Of a stretch of 64,000 bases of DNA, positions 37,651 to 46,135 are shown piece by piece. This DNA is from Martelella radicis (GTDB taxonomy: Bacteria; Pseudomonadota; Alphaproteobacteria; Rhizobiales; Rhizobiaceae): NCBI RefSeq assembly GCF_014196625.1, contig NZ_JACIDZ010000016.1, forward strand, positions 46,437 to 110,436, given 5' to 3'. Numbering within the stretch: the first letter of the stretch is position 1; every line of letters begins with the position of its first letter. Below the pieces are notes generated by a model that saw only the letters and a list, made by a program, of their open reading frames with translations, was not told where the DNA came from and made no database searches. The position numbers and the translations under genes are program-made.

Positions 37651-38544
37651 TCACGCCCCCCAATAGGATGCGGGGGCGTAGAGCTTGGCCAGGAAGTCGA
37701 TGAACAGCCGCACTTTCTCCGGCAGGAAATTGCGGCTGGGATAGACCGCGAAAAGCCCGACATCGCCCGGGCTTTCATATTGTTTCAGCACCTGAACCAG
37801 CCTGCCGCTTGCAAGCTCCGAACCGATATCCCAGGTCGAGCGCAACGCAATCCCCATCCCCGCCAAGACAGCCCCGCGCACCACCTCGCTGGAATTGGTG
37901 ACGAGCCGACCCTGCGGGCGCAGCGCGATCGCCCCTTCCGGTCCGGCAAGTCGCCAGTGATCGCCGTTATGCGCCGGCAGGCAGATGTGGCGATCGAGAT
38001 CGGCGAGCGTTTCCGGCATGCCCATTTTCTCCACATAGGACGGCGCCGCGCACAGGATGCGTTTCACCGGCGCAAGCTTGCGCGCAACAAGCGAACTGTC
38101 GCTCAACTCGCCGATGCGGATGGCGACATCGAAGCCCTCGGCGACGATATCGACAAAGGCGTCGTTCAAAAGCAGCTCGATCTCAAGCGACTCATGGGCG
38201 TTCATGAAGGTGGAGAGGTGCGGAGCGATATGCATGCGGCCGAAGGATGTGGGCGCGGAGACCCGGAGCCGCCCCCTGACGGCGGCCGTGCGCCCCTCGA
38301 CAAAGGCCTGCGCTTCCTCCGCCCCTGCCAGAACGGGCAGGATACGCTCATAATAGCCCCGCCCGGTTTCCGTGAGCATCACCCGCCGCGTGGTTCGCTG
38401 CAGAAGCCGCGCGCCGAGCGCCTCCTCCAGCCGCTTGATGCTTTTGGAGACGACGGCGGGCGAAAGCCTCAGCTCATGCGCCGCCTCCGTCATGCTGCCG
38501 GTCGTCGCCACGCGGGCAAAGATCTCGATATCGGTCAGGTTCAT
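37651..38544 (-). CDS. LysR-family regulator next to glcDEF
   Basis: The 297-residue regulator has a helix-turn-helix (LTDIEIFARVATTGSMTEAA, then HELRLSPAVVSKSIKRLE) and a substrate-binding domain like that of CrgA/PtxR-type LysR proteins. It is divergent from glcD with 123 bases between starts, so it may regulate glycolate oxidase; no ligand can be inferred. ATG 38544 or ATG 38556 (four more residues) are possible starts. Confidence 0.87.
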   Translation of the reverse strand: MNLTDIEIFARVATTGSMTEAAHELRLSPAVVSKSIKRLEEALGARLLQRTTRRVMLTETGRGYYERILPVLAGAEEAQAFVEGRTAAVRGRLRVSAPTSFGRMHIAPHLSTFMNAHESLEIELLLNDAFVDIVAEGFDVAIRIGELSDSSLVARKLAPVKRILCAAPSYVEKMGMPETLADLDRHICLPAHNGDHWRLAGPEGAIALRPQGRLVTNSSEVVRGAVLAGMGIALRSTWDIGSELASGRLVQVLKQYESPGDVGLFAVYPSRNFLPEKVRLFIDFLAKLYAPASYWGA

Positions 38545-38667
38545 AGTGCCCGCCATTTTTGCCATATGGGAACAAGTGTTAGCATTTGTCTTGCCAGAAG
38601 GCCAATGATAGAACGCGGGAGGAGACCGAAACACGCATTGTGTTTCGCAAGATGCGGAGGTGACCCC

Positions 38668-40104
38668 TTGTCCGGCGCTATCGCGTTCAGCACGCCGAAG
38701 GCCGATATTCTGGCCCGGCGGAGCGAGATTATTTCCGATCTTCAGGCCATTCTGCCGAAGGACGCGCTCATCCACGAGGGGCGCGAACTGGTGCCCTTCG
38801 AGACGGACGGCTTCATCGCCTATACCCGCCTGCCGCTCGCCGTCTGCCTGCCGGAAACGACGCAGCAGGTGGCGAAGGTACTTTCCTATTGCCACGAGAA
38901 CGGCATTCCCGTGGTCCCGCGCGGCGCAGGCACCTCGCTTTCCGGCGGCGCCATCGGCCAGGAGGACGCAATCATCCTCGGGCTTTCGCGCATGAACCGC
39001 ATTCTCGACATCGACCTGCCGAACCGCGCCGCGACCGTCCAGGCGGGCGTCACCAATATCGCCATTTCCGAGGCGGTGAAGCCGGAGGGCTTCTTCTATG
39101 CGCCGGACCCGAGTTCGCAGCTTGCCTGCACCATCGGCGGCAATATCGGCATGAATTCCGGCGGCGCGCACTGTCTCAAATACGGGGTGACGACGAACAA
39201 CCTTCTCGGCGTGAAGATGGTGCTGATCGACGGCACGGTGATCGACCTTGGCGGCAAGGCGCTGGATAGTGCCGGCTACGACCTGATGGCGCTCGTCTGC
39301 GGCTCGGAAGGCCAGCTCGGCATCATCACCGAGGCAACCGTCCGGCTTCTGGCAAGTCCGGAAGGCGCGCGGCCCGTTCTCTTCGGCTTCCCGACCTCGG
39401 AACAGGCCGGCGCCTGCGTCACCGATATCATCGCCTCCGGCATCATTCCCGTCGCCATCGAATTCATGGACAAGCCGGCGATCGAGATCTGCGAGGCCTT
39501 TGCCAAGGCCGGCTATCCGCTCGACGCCGGCGCGCTTCTGATCATCGAGGTCGAGGGCTCGGAAGACGAGATGGAGGCGATGCTCGCCGAGATCGTCGCG
39601 ATCGCCGAACGCCACGGCGTGATGGCGATCCGCCGCAGCCAGTCGGCGACGGAAGCCGCCCTCATCTGGAAGGGCCGCAAGTCCGCCTTCGGCGCGACCG
39701 GCCGGATCGCCGACTATATCTGCATGGACGGCACCGTACCGCTCAGCCAGCTTTCCTATGTGCTGCAGAAGACCAGCGAGATCACCGACCGCTACGGCCT
39801 GCGCGTCGCCAATGTGTTCCATGCCGGCGACGGCAACATGCATCCGCTGATCCTCTACAACATCAACGATCCGGAAGACGCCGCGCGCGCCGAGGAAGCG
39901 GGCGCGGAAATCCTCAAACTCTGCGTCGATGCCGGCGGCTGCCTGACCGGCGAGCACGGCGTCGGCATCGAGAAACGCGACCTGATGCGCCATCAATATT
40001 CCGACGCCGACCTGCGTCAGCAGATGGCAGTGCGCGCCGCCTTCGATCCGGACTGGATGCTGAACCCCTCCAAGGTTTTCCCGCTGGAGGGCCGTGATGA
40101 CTGA
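38668..40104 (+). CDS. glcD: Glycolate oxidase subunit GlcD (FAD-linked)
   Basis: The 478-residue flavoprotein subunit oxidises glycolate to glyoxylate. It has the FAD-binding PCMH domain (VVPRGAGTSLSGGAIG near residue 92, IGGNIGMNSGGAHCLKYG near 157) and the FAD-linked oxidase C-terminal domain with HAGDGNMHPL and TGEHGVGIEKRD. The start is TTG 38668, seven bases after GGAGG; no ATG lies in a suitable place. It overlaps glcE at the stop and heads the glcD-glcE-membrane protein-glcF operon. Confidence 0.94.
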   Translation: MSGAIAFSTPKADILARRSEIISDLQAILPKDALIHEGRELVPFETDGFIAYTRLPLAVCLPETTQQVAKVLSYCHENGIPVVPRGAGTSLSGGAIGQEDAIILGLSRMNRILDIDLPNRAATVQAGVTNIAISEAVKPEGFFYAPDPSSQLACTIGGNIGMNSGGAHCLKYGVTTNNLLGVKMVLIDGTVIDLGGKALDSAGYDLMALVCGSEGQLGIITEATVRLLASPEGARPVLFGFPTSEQAGACVTDIIASGIIPVAIEFMDKPAIEICEAFAKAGYPLDAGALLIIEVEGSEDEMEAMLAEIVAIAERHGVMAIRRSQSATEAALIWKGRKSAFGATGRIADYICMDGTVPLSQLSYVLQKTSEITDRYGLRVANVFHAGDGNMHPLILYNINDPEDAARAEEAGAEILKLCVDAGGCLTGEHGVGIEKRDLMRHQYSDADLRQQMAVRAAFDPDWMLNPSKVFPLEGRDD

Positions 40105-41320
40105 GATCCTGACACCTGACAACGAGGCCGAGGCCGCCGGCATCATCGCCCGCCATTTCGAGACGGGCGTGCCGCTTGCCCTTTGCGGCGGCAATACGCG
40201 GTCGGGTTTCGGCAATCCGCCCACGGCCGAAACCACGCTTTCGTCGTCGGCGCTTTCCGGCATCGTCTCCTACGAGCCATCGGAGATGGTGATGACGGCG
40301 CGGGCCGGCACGCCGCTAGCCGAAATCGAGGCGGCGCTCAGGGCAAACGGCCAGTTCCTCGCCTTCGAGCCGATGGACCATCGCGGCATCATGAATACCG
40401 AGGGCACGCCGACGATCGGCGGCGTGTTCGCCGCCAATGTCTCCGGTCCTCGCCGCTTCGCGCTTGCGGGGGCTGCCCGCGATCATCTGTTGGGCGCGCG
40501 TTTCATCAACGGCAAGGGTGAGGCGATCAAGGCCGGTGGCCGGGTGATGAAGAATGTGACCGGGCTTGACCTTGCCCGACTGATGGCGGGCTCCCACGGC
40601 ACGCTCGGCTTCCTGACGGAAGTGACCTTCAAGGTGCTGCCGGCGCCGAAGGCGGCGACCACCATCGTCGTCTCCGACCTGACCGATGACGACGCCATTG
40701 CGCTGATGGCGGCCGCCATGGCGCTGCCGCTGGAGGTCTCGGGCACGGCCCACCTGCCCTACAGCGTCCGCCCCGCCTTCCTGTCCGGCGCGCTCGAAGG
40801 CGACAGTGCCACCTGCCTCAGGCTTGAGGGCCTGCCGGAATCGGTTGCCGTCCGCGCCGAAAAGCTGAAGGATTATGCCGGCGCGATCGGTCCCGTCGCC
40901 GAACTGGAGGCGACGAAAACCGCCACGCTCTGGCGCGAGATCCGCGACGCCGCGCCCTATGCGGAAAAATCGCTGCGCCCGCTCTGGCGCGTCAGTATCG
41001 CGCCGTCGGAAGCCGCGAAGCTCGTCGCCGACATCCGCCTGGGGGCAGCAGTGGACGCCCTTTACGACTGGCAGGGCGGGCTGATCTGGATGCGCATGGA
41101 CGGCGCGCCGGAACCGGGCCGGCTGAGGGCGCTGATCAAGTCCCATGGCGGCGGCCATGCCACGCTGATGCGCGCGGACCCGACCGCGCGGGCGCTGATC
41201 CCCGCCTTCGAACCGCAGCCGCCGGCCATTGCCGCCCTTTCGGCGCGGATCAAGCAGAAACTCGACCCGAAGGGGATCTTCAGCCCCGGAAAGATGGCGA
41301 AAGAGGAGATGGCAGCATGA
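40097..41320 (+). CDS. glcE: Glycolate oxidase subunit GlcE (FAD-binding)
   Basis: The 407-residue second FAD-binding subunit has an N-terminal PCMH domain (LALCGGNTRSGFG near residue 29, GTPTIGGVFAANVSGPRRFA near 103) and the shorter GlcE C-terminal part. It joins GlcD and GlcF in the membrane-associated glycolate dehydrogenase. ATG 40097 overlaps glcD by 8 bases and has GGAGG 6 bases before. The preceding GTG 40094 is a possible alternative. Its stop overlaps the next gene by 4 bases. Confidence 0.94.
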   Translation: MTEILTPDNEAEAAGIIARHFETGVPLALCGGNTRSGFGNPPTAETTLSSSALSGIVSYEPSEMVMTARAGTPLAEIEAALRANGQFLAFEPMDHRGIMNTEGTPTIGGVFAANVSGPRRFALAGAARDHLLGARFINGKGEAIKAGGRVMKNVTGLDLARLMAGSHGTLGFLTEVTFKVLPAPKAATTIVVSDLTDDDAIALMAAAMALPLEVSGTAHLPYSVRPAFLSGALEGDSATCLRLEGLPESVAVRAEKLKDYAGAIGPVAELEATKTATLWREIRDAAPYAEKSLRPLWRVSIAPSEAAKLVADIRLGAAVDALYDWQGGLIWMRMDGAPEPGRLRALIKSHGGGHATLMRADPTARALIPAFEPQPPAIAALSARIKQKLDPKGIFSPGKMAKEEMAA

Positions 41321-41694
41321 GCGACCCGCAGACGACACCGCCCAAACGGTTTGGCGATGGTTGGATGGATCCGACCAGGAACAACGTCATCCTCATCTAT
41401 ATCCTCTATCTCGTCAGTTGCGTGATCTTCATCGCCGGCGTCATCGGTCTGATCTCGGCCTATATGAACCGCGACAAGGCCGAGGACTGGCTGAAGACGC
41501 ACTACACCTGGGCAATCCGCACCTTCTGGATCGCGCTTCTGTTTTCGGCGATCTCCTTCGTGCTGACCTTCGTCATCATCGGCGTGTTCGGTTTCCTGGC
41601 CACGGCCGTCTGGGTCATCGTCCGCGTGATCATCGGCCTGCAGAAGGTCAACCGTTCGGAGCCGATCGAGCGCCCGGAAAGCTGGCTGGTTTAG
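41317..41694 (+). CDS. DUF4870-like membrane protein inside the glc operon
   Basis: The 125-residue protein has three predicted membrane helices (about 24-45, 68-90 and 85-108) and a DUF4870-like core (AEDWLKTHYTWAIRTFWIAL). Its ATG overlaps the glcE stop by 4 bases and glcF starts 9 bases after its stop, so it is co-translated with glycolate oxidase. It could anchor the complex or be unrelated to it; no direct evidence exists in sequence. Confidence 0.75.
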   Translation: MSDPQTTPPKRFGDGWMDPTRNNVILIYILYLVSCVIFIAGVIGLISAYMNRDKAEDWLKTHYTWAIRTFWIALLFSAISFVLTFVIIGVFGFLATAVWVIVRVIIGLQKVNRSEPIERPESWLV

Positions 41695-41703
41695 GCGCAT
41701 CCC

Positions 41704-43020
41704 ATGCAGACCCGTTTTTCTCTAGAGCAGCTTGCCGACCCCAAGGTCGCCGAAGCCGAATCCATCCTCCGCAAGTGCGTGCATTGCGGTTTCTGCACGG
41801 CGACCTGCCCCACCTATGTCACGCTCGGCAACGAGCTCGACAGTCCGCGCGGGCGTATCTACCTTATCAAGGACATGCTGGAAAACGGGCGTCCGGCGGA
41901 TGAGGAGGTGGTCACCCATATCGACCGCTGTCTCTCCTGCCTGTCCTGCGTGACCACCTGTCCGTCGGGCGTCGACTACATGCATCTGGTCGACCATGCC
42001 CGTGTCCACATCGAAAAGACCTACCAGCGCCCCTTCATGAACCGCTTCACCCGCGCGGTTCTGGCGGCGGTGCTGCCCTATCCGGCCCGTTTTCGCGCGG
42101 CCCTTTCGCTGGCGCGGCTCGGGCGGCCCTTTGCCGGGCTCTTCGGCTCGGTTGCCGCACTCAAACCCTTCGAGGCGATGCTGAAACTCGCGCCTTCGCG
42201 CCTGCCCGCGGCTTCCCCCGTCTCGAAACCCGCGACCCATACGCCCACTGCCGACAAACGCGGCCGCGTGGCGCTTCTGACGGGCTGCGCCCAATCGGTG
42301 CTCGACCCTGCGATCAACGAGGCGACCGTGCGCCTTCTGACGCGGCTCGGGGTCGAGGTGGTGGTGCCGAGGGGCGAAGGCTGTTGCGGCTCGCTGGTCC
42401 ACCATATGGGCCGCGAGGAACAGGCGCTCTCTGAGGCCCGCAGGAATGTCGACGTCTGGACGCGGGAGATCGAGAACGGCGGGCTCGACGCCGTCATCAT
42501 CACCGCTTCCGGCTGCGGCACGACGATCAAGGATTACGGCCACATGCTGCGGCATGATCCGTCCTATGCGGAAAAGGCCGCCAGGGTTTCAGCGCTTGCG
42601 AAGGACATCACCGAATATCTGACGACGCTCGAGCTTCCCGAGCAGAAACGCCAGGGCATCACCGTCGCCTATCACTCCGCCTGCTCCATGCAGCACGGCC
42701 AGCAGATCAAGGCCGGACCGAAACTGCTTCTGGAGGCGGCCGGCTTTGCCGTGAAGGAACCGGGCGAAGGGCATCTGTGCTGCGGATCGGCCGGCACCTA
42801 CAACATCATGCAGCCGGAGATTTCGGCAAAGCTGAAAGCCCGCAAGGTGAAGAATATCGAGGCGACCAAGCCCGACATCATCGCCACCGGCAATATCGGC
42901 TGCATCACCCAGATCGCGTCGGGCACCGCCGTTCCGATCCTGCACACGGTGGAACTCATCGACTGGGCCTATGGCGGCGAGAAGCCTGACAAGCTGAAGG
43001 GCCTGAAGCTTTCCGCCTGA
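41704..43020 (+). CDS. glcF: Glycolate oxidase iron-sulfur subunit GlcF
   Basis: The 438-residue subunit passes electrons from the FAD subunits to quinone. Two 4Fe-4S motifs are complete: Cys25-28-31-35 (CVHCGFCTATC) and Cys76-79-82-86 (CLSCLSCVTTC). Two CCG domains follow (GCCGSLVHHMGR and LCCGSAGTYN). It is the last gene of the glc operon and ends 9 bases from the convergent DUF4186 gene. Confidence 0.95.
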   Translation: MQTRFSLEQLADPKVAEAESILRKCVHCGFCTATCPTYVTLGNELDSPRGRIYLIKDMLENGRPADEEVVTHIDRCLSCLSCVTTCPSGVDYMHLVDHARVHIEKTYQRPFMNRFTRAVLAAVLPYPARFRAALSLARLGRPFAGLFGSVAALKPFEAMLKLAPSRLPAASPVSKPATHTPTADKRGRVALLTGCAQSVLDPAINEATVRLLTRLGVEVVVPRGEGCCGSLVHHMGREEQALSEARRNVDVWTREIENGGLDAVIITASGCGTTIKDYGHMLRHDPSYAEKAARVSALAKDITEYLTTLELPEQKRQGITVAYHSACSMQHGQQIKAGPKLLLEAAGFAVKEPGEGHLCCGSAGTYNIMQPEISAKLKARKVKNIEATKPDIIATGNIGCITQIASGTAVPILHTVELIDWAYGGEKPDKLKGLKLSA

Positions 43021-43029
43021 AACGACCAA

Positions 43030-43401
43030 TCACCGCTGCCCGGAGGACATCTGGCTGACAATCCAGCGGTCGAGCACCGCGACGACATAGGCAATCTCGC
43101 GCTCGTCTAGCGGCCGGCCCTTTTCGATGCCGTGCCATTTCATCAGGCAGCCCCGGCAGCAGGTGGCGGTCGCATGCTGGGCGACGAAGGCCGGGTGGCC
43201 GCGCATCGGCGTCTGCTTCCCGTCATTGGCGGGCTCTGCAGGGGCAAGGCGCGCGCGGATGAAATCCTCGGCATGGGCGTTGACCTCAGCCCTGCCCCTG
43301 GAGGCGGCATAGGCCCTGTCCTTGTCCGAAAGCGCAAACCGGCTTCGAAATTGCGAACGCGACAGCCGGTCGAACAGCGGATCGAGATCGTGGCCTGCCA
43401 T
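43030..43401 (-). CDS. DUF4186 family protein
   Basis: The 123-residue protein has the highly conserved DUF4186 core FIRARLAPAEPANDGKQTPM, RGHPAFVAQHATATCCRGCL, with Cys and His residues that could bind a metal. The function is unknown. ATG 43401 fits; the frame extends to a TTG at 43413. The gene is 8 bases downstream of the UgpC-type ATPase and probably co-transcribed with it. Confidence 0.87.
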   Translation of the reverse strand: MAGHDLDPLFDRLSRSQFRSRFALSDKDRAYAASRGRAEVNAHAEDFIRARLAPAEPANDGKQTPMRGHPAFVAQHATATCCRGCLMKWHGIEKGRPLDEREIAYVVAVLDRWIVSQMSSGQR

Positions 43402-43409
43402 CTCCTCCC

Positions 43410-44477
43410 TCAATTGAGCCGAGCGCCGCTTTCCGTGTCGAAAACATGCATGCGTGCGGCGTCGAAGGCAATTTTTACCTGCTGATTTCGCTCATGCGGC
43501 ACGCGTTCCGGGGTGAGCAGCAGAACCTGGTCGCCGCCGGCCGTCATCGTCGCATGGGTTTCGGAGCCCGTGGTCTCGGTGAACTCGATCACCGCCTCGG
43601 TTCCCTCGTCGGCAAAGGAAACGTTTTCCGGGCGCACGCCGATGGTGACCGCAGCGCCGACTTCAACGCCATCAACCGCCGGCAGGGGCCAGAGCGCCCC
43701 GCCCCTGCTGCGCAGCGCCAATGCGCCGTTGTCGTCCTCGACCTTACCCTCGATGAGGTTCATGCCCGGCGCGCCGATGAATCCGGCGACGAAGACATTC
43801 TGCGGCCGGTCGTAAAGCTCGAGCGGCGTGCCGACCTGCTCGATCACGCCGGCGCGCATCAGAACGATGCGCTCGCCCATGGTCATCGCTTCCATCTGGT
43901 CATGGGTGACATAGATCATCGTCGTCTCGAGCCGGCGATGCAGCGCCTTGATCTCGGCGCGCATCTGGGCGCGCAGCTTGGCGTCGAGGTTCGACAGCGG
44001 CTCGTCGAAGAGAAAGGCCTCCGGATTGCGCACCAGCGCCCGGCCCATGGCGACGCGCTGTTTCTGCCCGCCCGAAAGCTCGCTCGGATAGCGCTCCAGT
44101 TCCTCGGTCAGCCCCAGCATCTCAGCCGCTCGTTCGACCGCCGCATCGCGTTCGGCGCGGGAGATGCCGGCCATGCGCAGGGCGAAAGCCATGTTCTTGC
44201 GCACGCTCATATGCGGATAGAGGGCGAAATCCTGAAACACCATGGCGATGTTGCGCTGTCGCGGCTGCATCTTGTTGGCAACCTGGCCGTTGACCATCAC
44301 CTCGCCCCCGGTGATCTCCTCAAGCCCCGAGATCATCCGCAACAGCGTCGACTTGCCGCAACCGGAGGGGCCGACAAGAACGACGAATTCGCCATCTGCG
44401 ATGTCGAGATCAAGACCGTGGATGACCTGGCGCTGGCCATATTTCTTGACGATGTTGCGCAGCGTGAGACTGGCCAT
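43410..44477 (-). CDS. ugpC: ABC transporter ATP-binding protein, UgpC/MsmK/MalK type
   Basis: The 355-residue ATPase has Walker A GPSGCGKST near residue 38, signature LSGGQKQRVAMGRAL near 135, Walker B FLFDEPLSNLDAKLR and the C-terminal TOBE/MalK-type regulatory domain. Such MalK-type ATPases drive carbohydrate ABC importers and can be shared among several. No permease or binding protein lies beside it, so it may be a shared ATPase. The ugpC name is by family resemblance only. A LacI gene is divergent from it. Confidence 0.85.
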   Translation of the reverse strand: MASLTLRNIVKKYGQRQVIHGLDLDIADGEFVVLVGPSGCGKSTLLRMISGLEEITGGEVMVNGQVANKMQPRQRNIAMVFQDFALYPHMSVRKNMAFALRMAGISRAERDAAVERAAEMLGLTEELERYPSELSGGQKQRVAMGRALVRNPEAFLFDEPLSNLDAKLRAQMRAEIKALHRRLETTMIYVTHDQMEAMTMGERIVLMRAGVIEQVGTPLELYDRPQNVFVAGFIGAPGMNLIEGKVEDDNGALALRSRGGALWPLPAVDGVEVGAAVTIGVRPENVSFADEGTEAVIEFTETTGSETHATMTAGGDQVLLLTPERVPHERNQQVKIAFDAARMHVFDTESGARLN

Positions 44478-44869
44478 TGTCTTTCTTACCTCCGGGGGGC
44501 GCGTGTTTGCGACCCGCCTTAGCCTATTTTTGCCGATGATGAAATTGCCCGGCGCAAACGGCACGCGTAAACCGCGCCGTTTTTTTTTGCCGGGATCAGG
44601 AACCAAACGGAAGATTAGAACGTTTTAAAAGTCTCCAGATAAGCTGTATCATCATAAGACGGCGGTCTGGGACAGGGTGCGACCCGCCCCGGCACAGGGA
44701 ATCTGTGCCGGGGATGCTTTCTTCCAGTCGCGCTGAACGTACCATCGCCGGCCGGCCAAACCCATCAAAGCTTCAGCAACAGCGATGCCAAAGGCAGATG
44801 AACGCCATTGGACCACTGGTCATGCCCGCGCGACTGTTCTACGAGAGCAGCAACGGAGCAGGCAGAACG
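44478..44869. other. Divergent intergenic region between UgpC-type ATPase and LacI genes
   Basis: The 392 bases hold the candidate LacI operator at 44615-44628 and a T8 run (44581-44588) close to the ATPase gene. I see no other gene; the rest must hold the two promoters. Confidence 0.6.
44615..44628. promoter_or_regulatory. Candidate LacI-family operator
   Basis: TTAGAAC/GTTTTAA is a near-perfect palindrome (6 of 7 pairs) around a central CG, the shape bound by LacI-family regulators. It lies between the divergent ATPase and LacI genes in AT-richer sequence, so it could control both. Confidence 0.5.
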
Positions 44870-45889
44870 ATGGCGACGATCAAGGATGTAGCGAAGGCCG
44901 CTGGCGTATCGGTGACGACAGTTTCGGCCACGATCAATGACAGCGCGCCGGTCAGCGCGCATTTGCGCGCCCGCGTCAATGCCGCCATCGCGGCCGTCGG
45001 CTATGTGCCAAATCCGGTGGCGCGGAACCTGCGGCTCGGCCGCTCCCGCCAGATCGGCCTGCTGGTGCCCGATATCGCCGCGCCTTATGCGGCAGGCTTC
45101 GCCCGCAGCATGCAGATGACACTCTCCGACAAGGGCTATGCGATGTTCCTTGCCTCGAACGGCGGAGACCCGGCGCGCGAGTTAACCGACATCGCCCGCA
45201 TGAACGACCACCAGGCAGCGGGCCTGGCGTTGTTGCCGGCCGGCCTTGGCGCGCGCTACGCCGAGACCCTTGCTGCGGCAATCAAATGCCCGACCGTGAT
45301 CATCGACCGCGTCATCGGCGGCGCGCCGTTTGACTGCGTCGCGGACGACAATGCGCTCGGCGCCCGACTGATCGCCCGCCACCTGCTGAAGCTCGGCCAC
45401 CGCGACATTGCCGTGATTGCCGGACGCACCGGAAATTCGGTTTCCGACGAACGGCTGGAGGGGATCCGTGCGACGCTTGCCGAGGCCGGGCACCCCATTC
45501 CCGAAAATCTCATCTGTCGGGATCACCCGCGCGAGGATCAGGCCCTGCGCGCCACGCAGGACCTGATGTCGCGCCGGGAGCCCCCGACGGCAATCGTCAC
45601 GATCGACACGGTTCAGACGCGCGGCGTGCTGCAGGGCCTGAAGTCGATGGGACTGAAGGCGCCGGATGACGTATCGCTGATTTCATTCGACGGACTGCAT
45701 TTCTCGGCGGGCTTTGACCCGGAAATCACATCGCTCGACCAGGACATTTCCGCAATCGCCGAAGCCGCCGCCGAGATGTTGATCGGGCGGCTGGAAGCCG
45801 GTGGCGCCGCCGGGCGTGAAACCCCGCCGCGCCTTCTCCGCCTGCCGCCCCGCCTGATCGTACGCGCGTCGTGCCGGCGGCCGGGCTGA
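44870..45889 (+). CDS. LacI-family transcriptional regulator
   Basis: The 339-residue regulator has the N-terminal LacI helix-turn-helix (TIKDVAKAAGVSVTTVSATI, with hinge NPVARNLRLGRSRQIGLLVP) and a periplasmic-binding-protein-like sensor domain. The ligand is probably a sugar. ATG 44870 fits the family start MATIKDVA. It is divergent from the UgpC-type ATPase and convergent with gguB, so either could be a target. Confidence 0.9.
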   Translation: MATIKDVAKAAGVSVTTVSATINDSAPVSAHLRARVNAAIAAVGYVPNPVARNLRLGRSRQIGLLVPDIAAPYAAGFARSMQMTLSDKGYAMFLASNGGDPARELTDIARMNDHQAAGLALLPAGLGARYAETLAAAIKCPTVIIDRVIGGAPFDCVADDNALGARLIARHLLKLGHRDIAVIAGRTGNSVSDERLEGIRATLAEAGHPIPENLICRDHPREDQALRATQDLMSRREPPTAIVTIDTVQTRGVLQGLKSMGLKAPDDVSLISFDGLHFSAGFDPEITSLDQDISAIAEAAAEMLIGRLEAGGAAGRETPPRLLRLPPRLIVRASCRRPG

Positions 45890-45928
45890 AGTGGGGTGCG
45901 GACGGCAAAAGGCTAGCCCAGCCGTAAT

Positions 45929-46047
45929 CCGTCACCCCGGACTTGATCCGGGGTCCAGGGCGACAAGACGCCGATTACGCCGGCGGCTTGAAATTGACAG
46001 CCTTTGATACTTGGCTCCGGATGCCGGCTCAGGGCCGGCATGACGGA
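45929..46047. repeat. Palindromic intergenic repeat element (copy 2)
   Basis: Two terminal palindromes, GTCACCCCGGACTTGATCCG at the left and GATGCCGGCTCAGGGCCGGC at the right, flank about 60 unrelated bases, as in the element at 18650. It lies in the gap between the convergent LacI and gguB genes. Confidence 0.78.
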
Positions 46048-46077
46048 AATGGAGGCGAGGATTACCACCAAAATGCC

Positions 46078-46108
46078 AAGGGGCAGAGCGGAAACCGCCC
46101 TGCCCCTT
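46078..46108 (-). terminator. Possible terminator of the chvE-gguAB operon
   Basis: A 9-bp stem AAGGGGCAG / CTGCCCCTT with a 13-base loop that can fold further (GCGG/CCGC) lies 28 bases after the gguB stop. On the minus strand it is followed by TTGGCATTTT, a poor T-run, so termination is only probable. Confidence 0.5.
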
Positions 46109-46135
46109 TGGATTGTCAGACCGTGGCTTTCGCCG

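Noticed and set aside
38545..40263. The long minus-strand open frame upstream of the LysR start at 38544, antisense to glcD
   Set aside because: The LysR protein starts at 38544 or 38556; the upstream extension is the shadow of glcD and shows no similarity.
41722..42555. Minus-strand open frame of 277 codons antisense to glcF
   Set aside because: It is fully inside a certain gene and has no domain.
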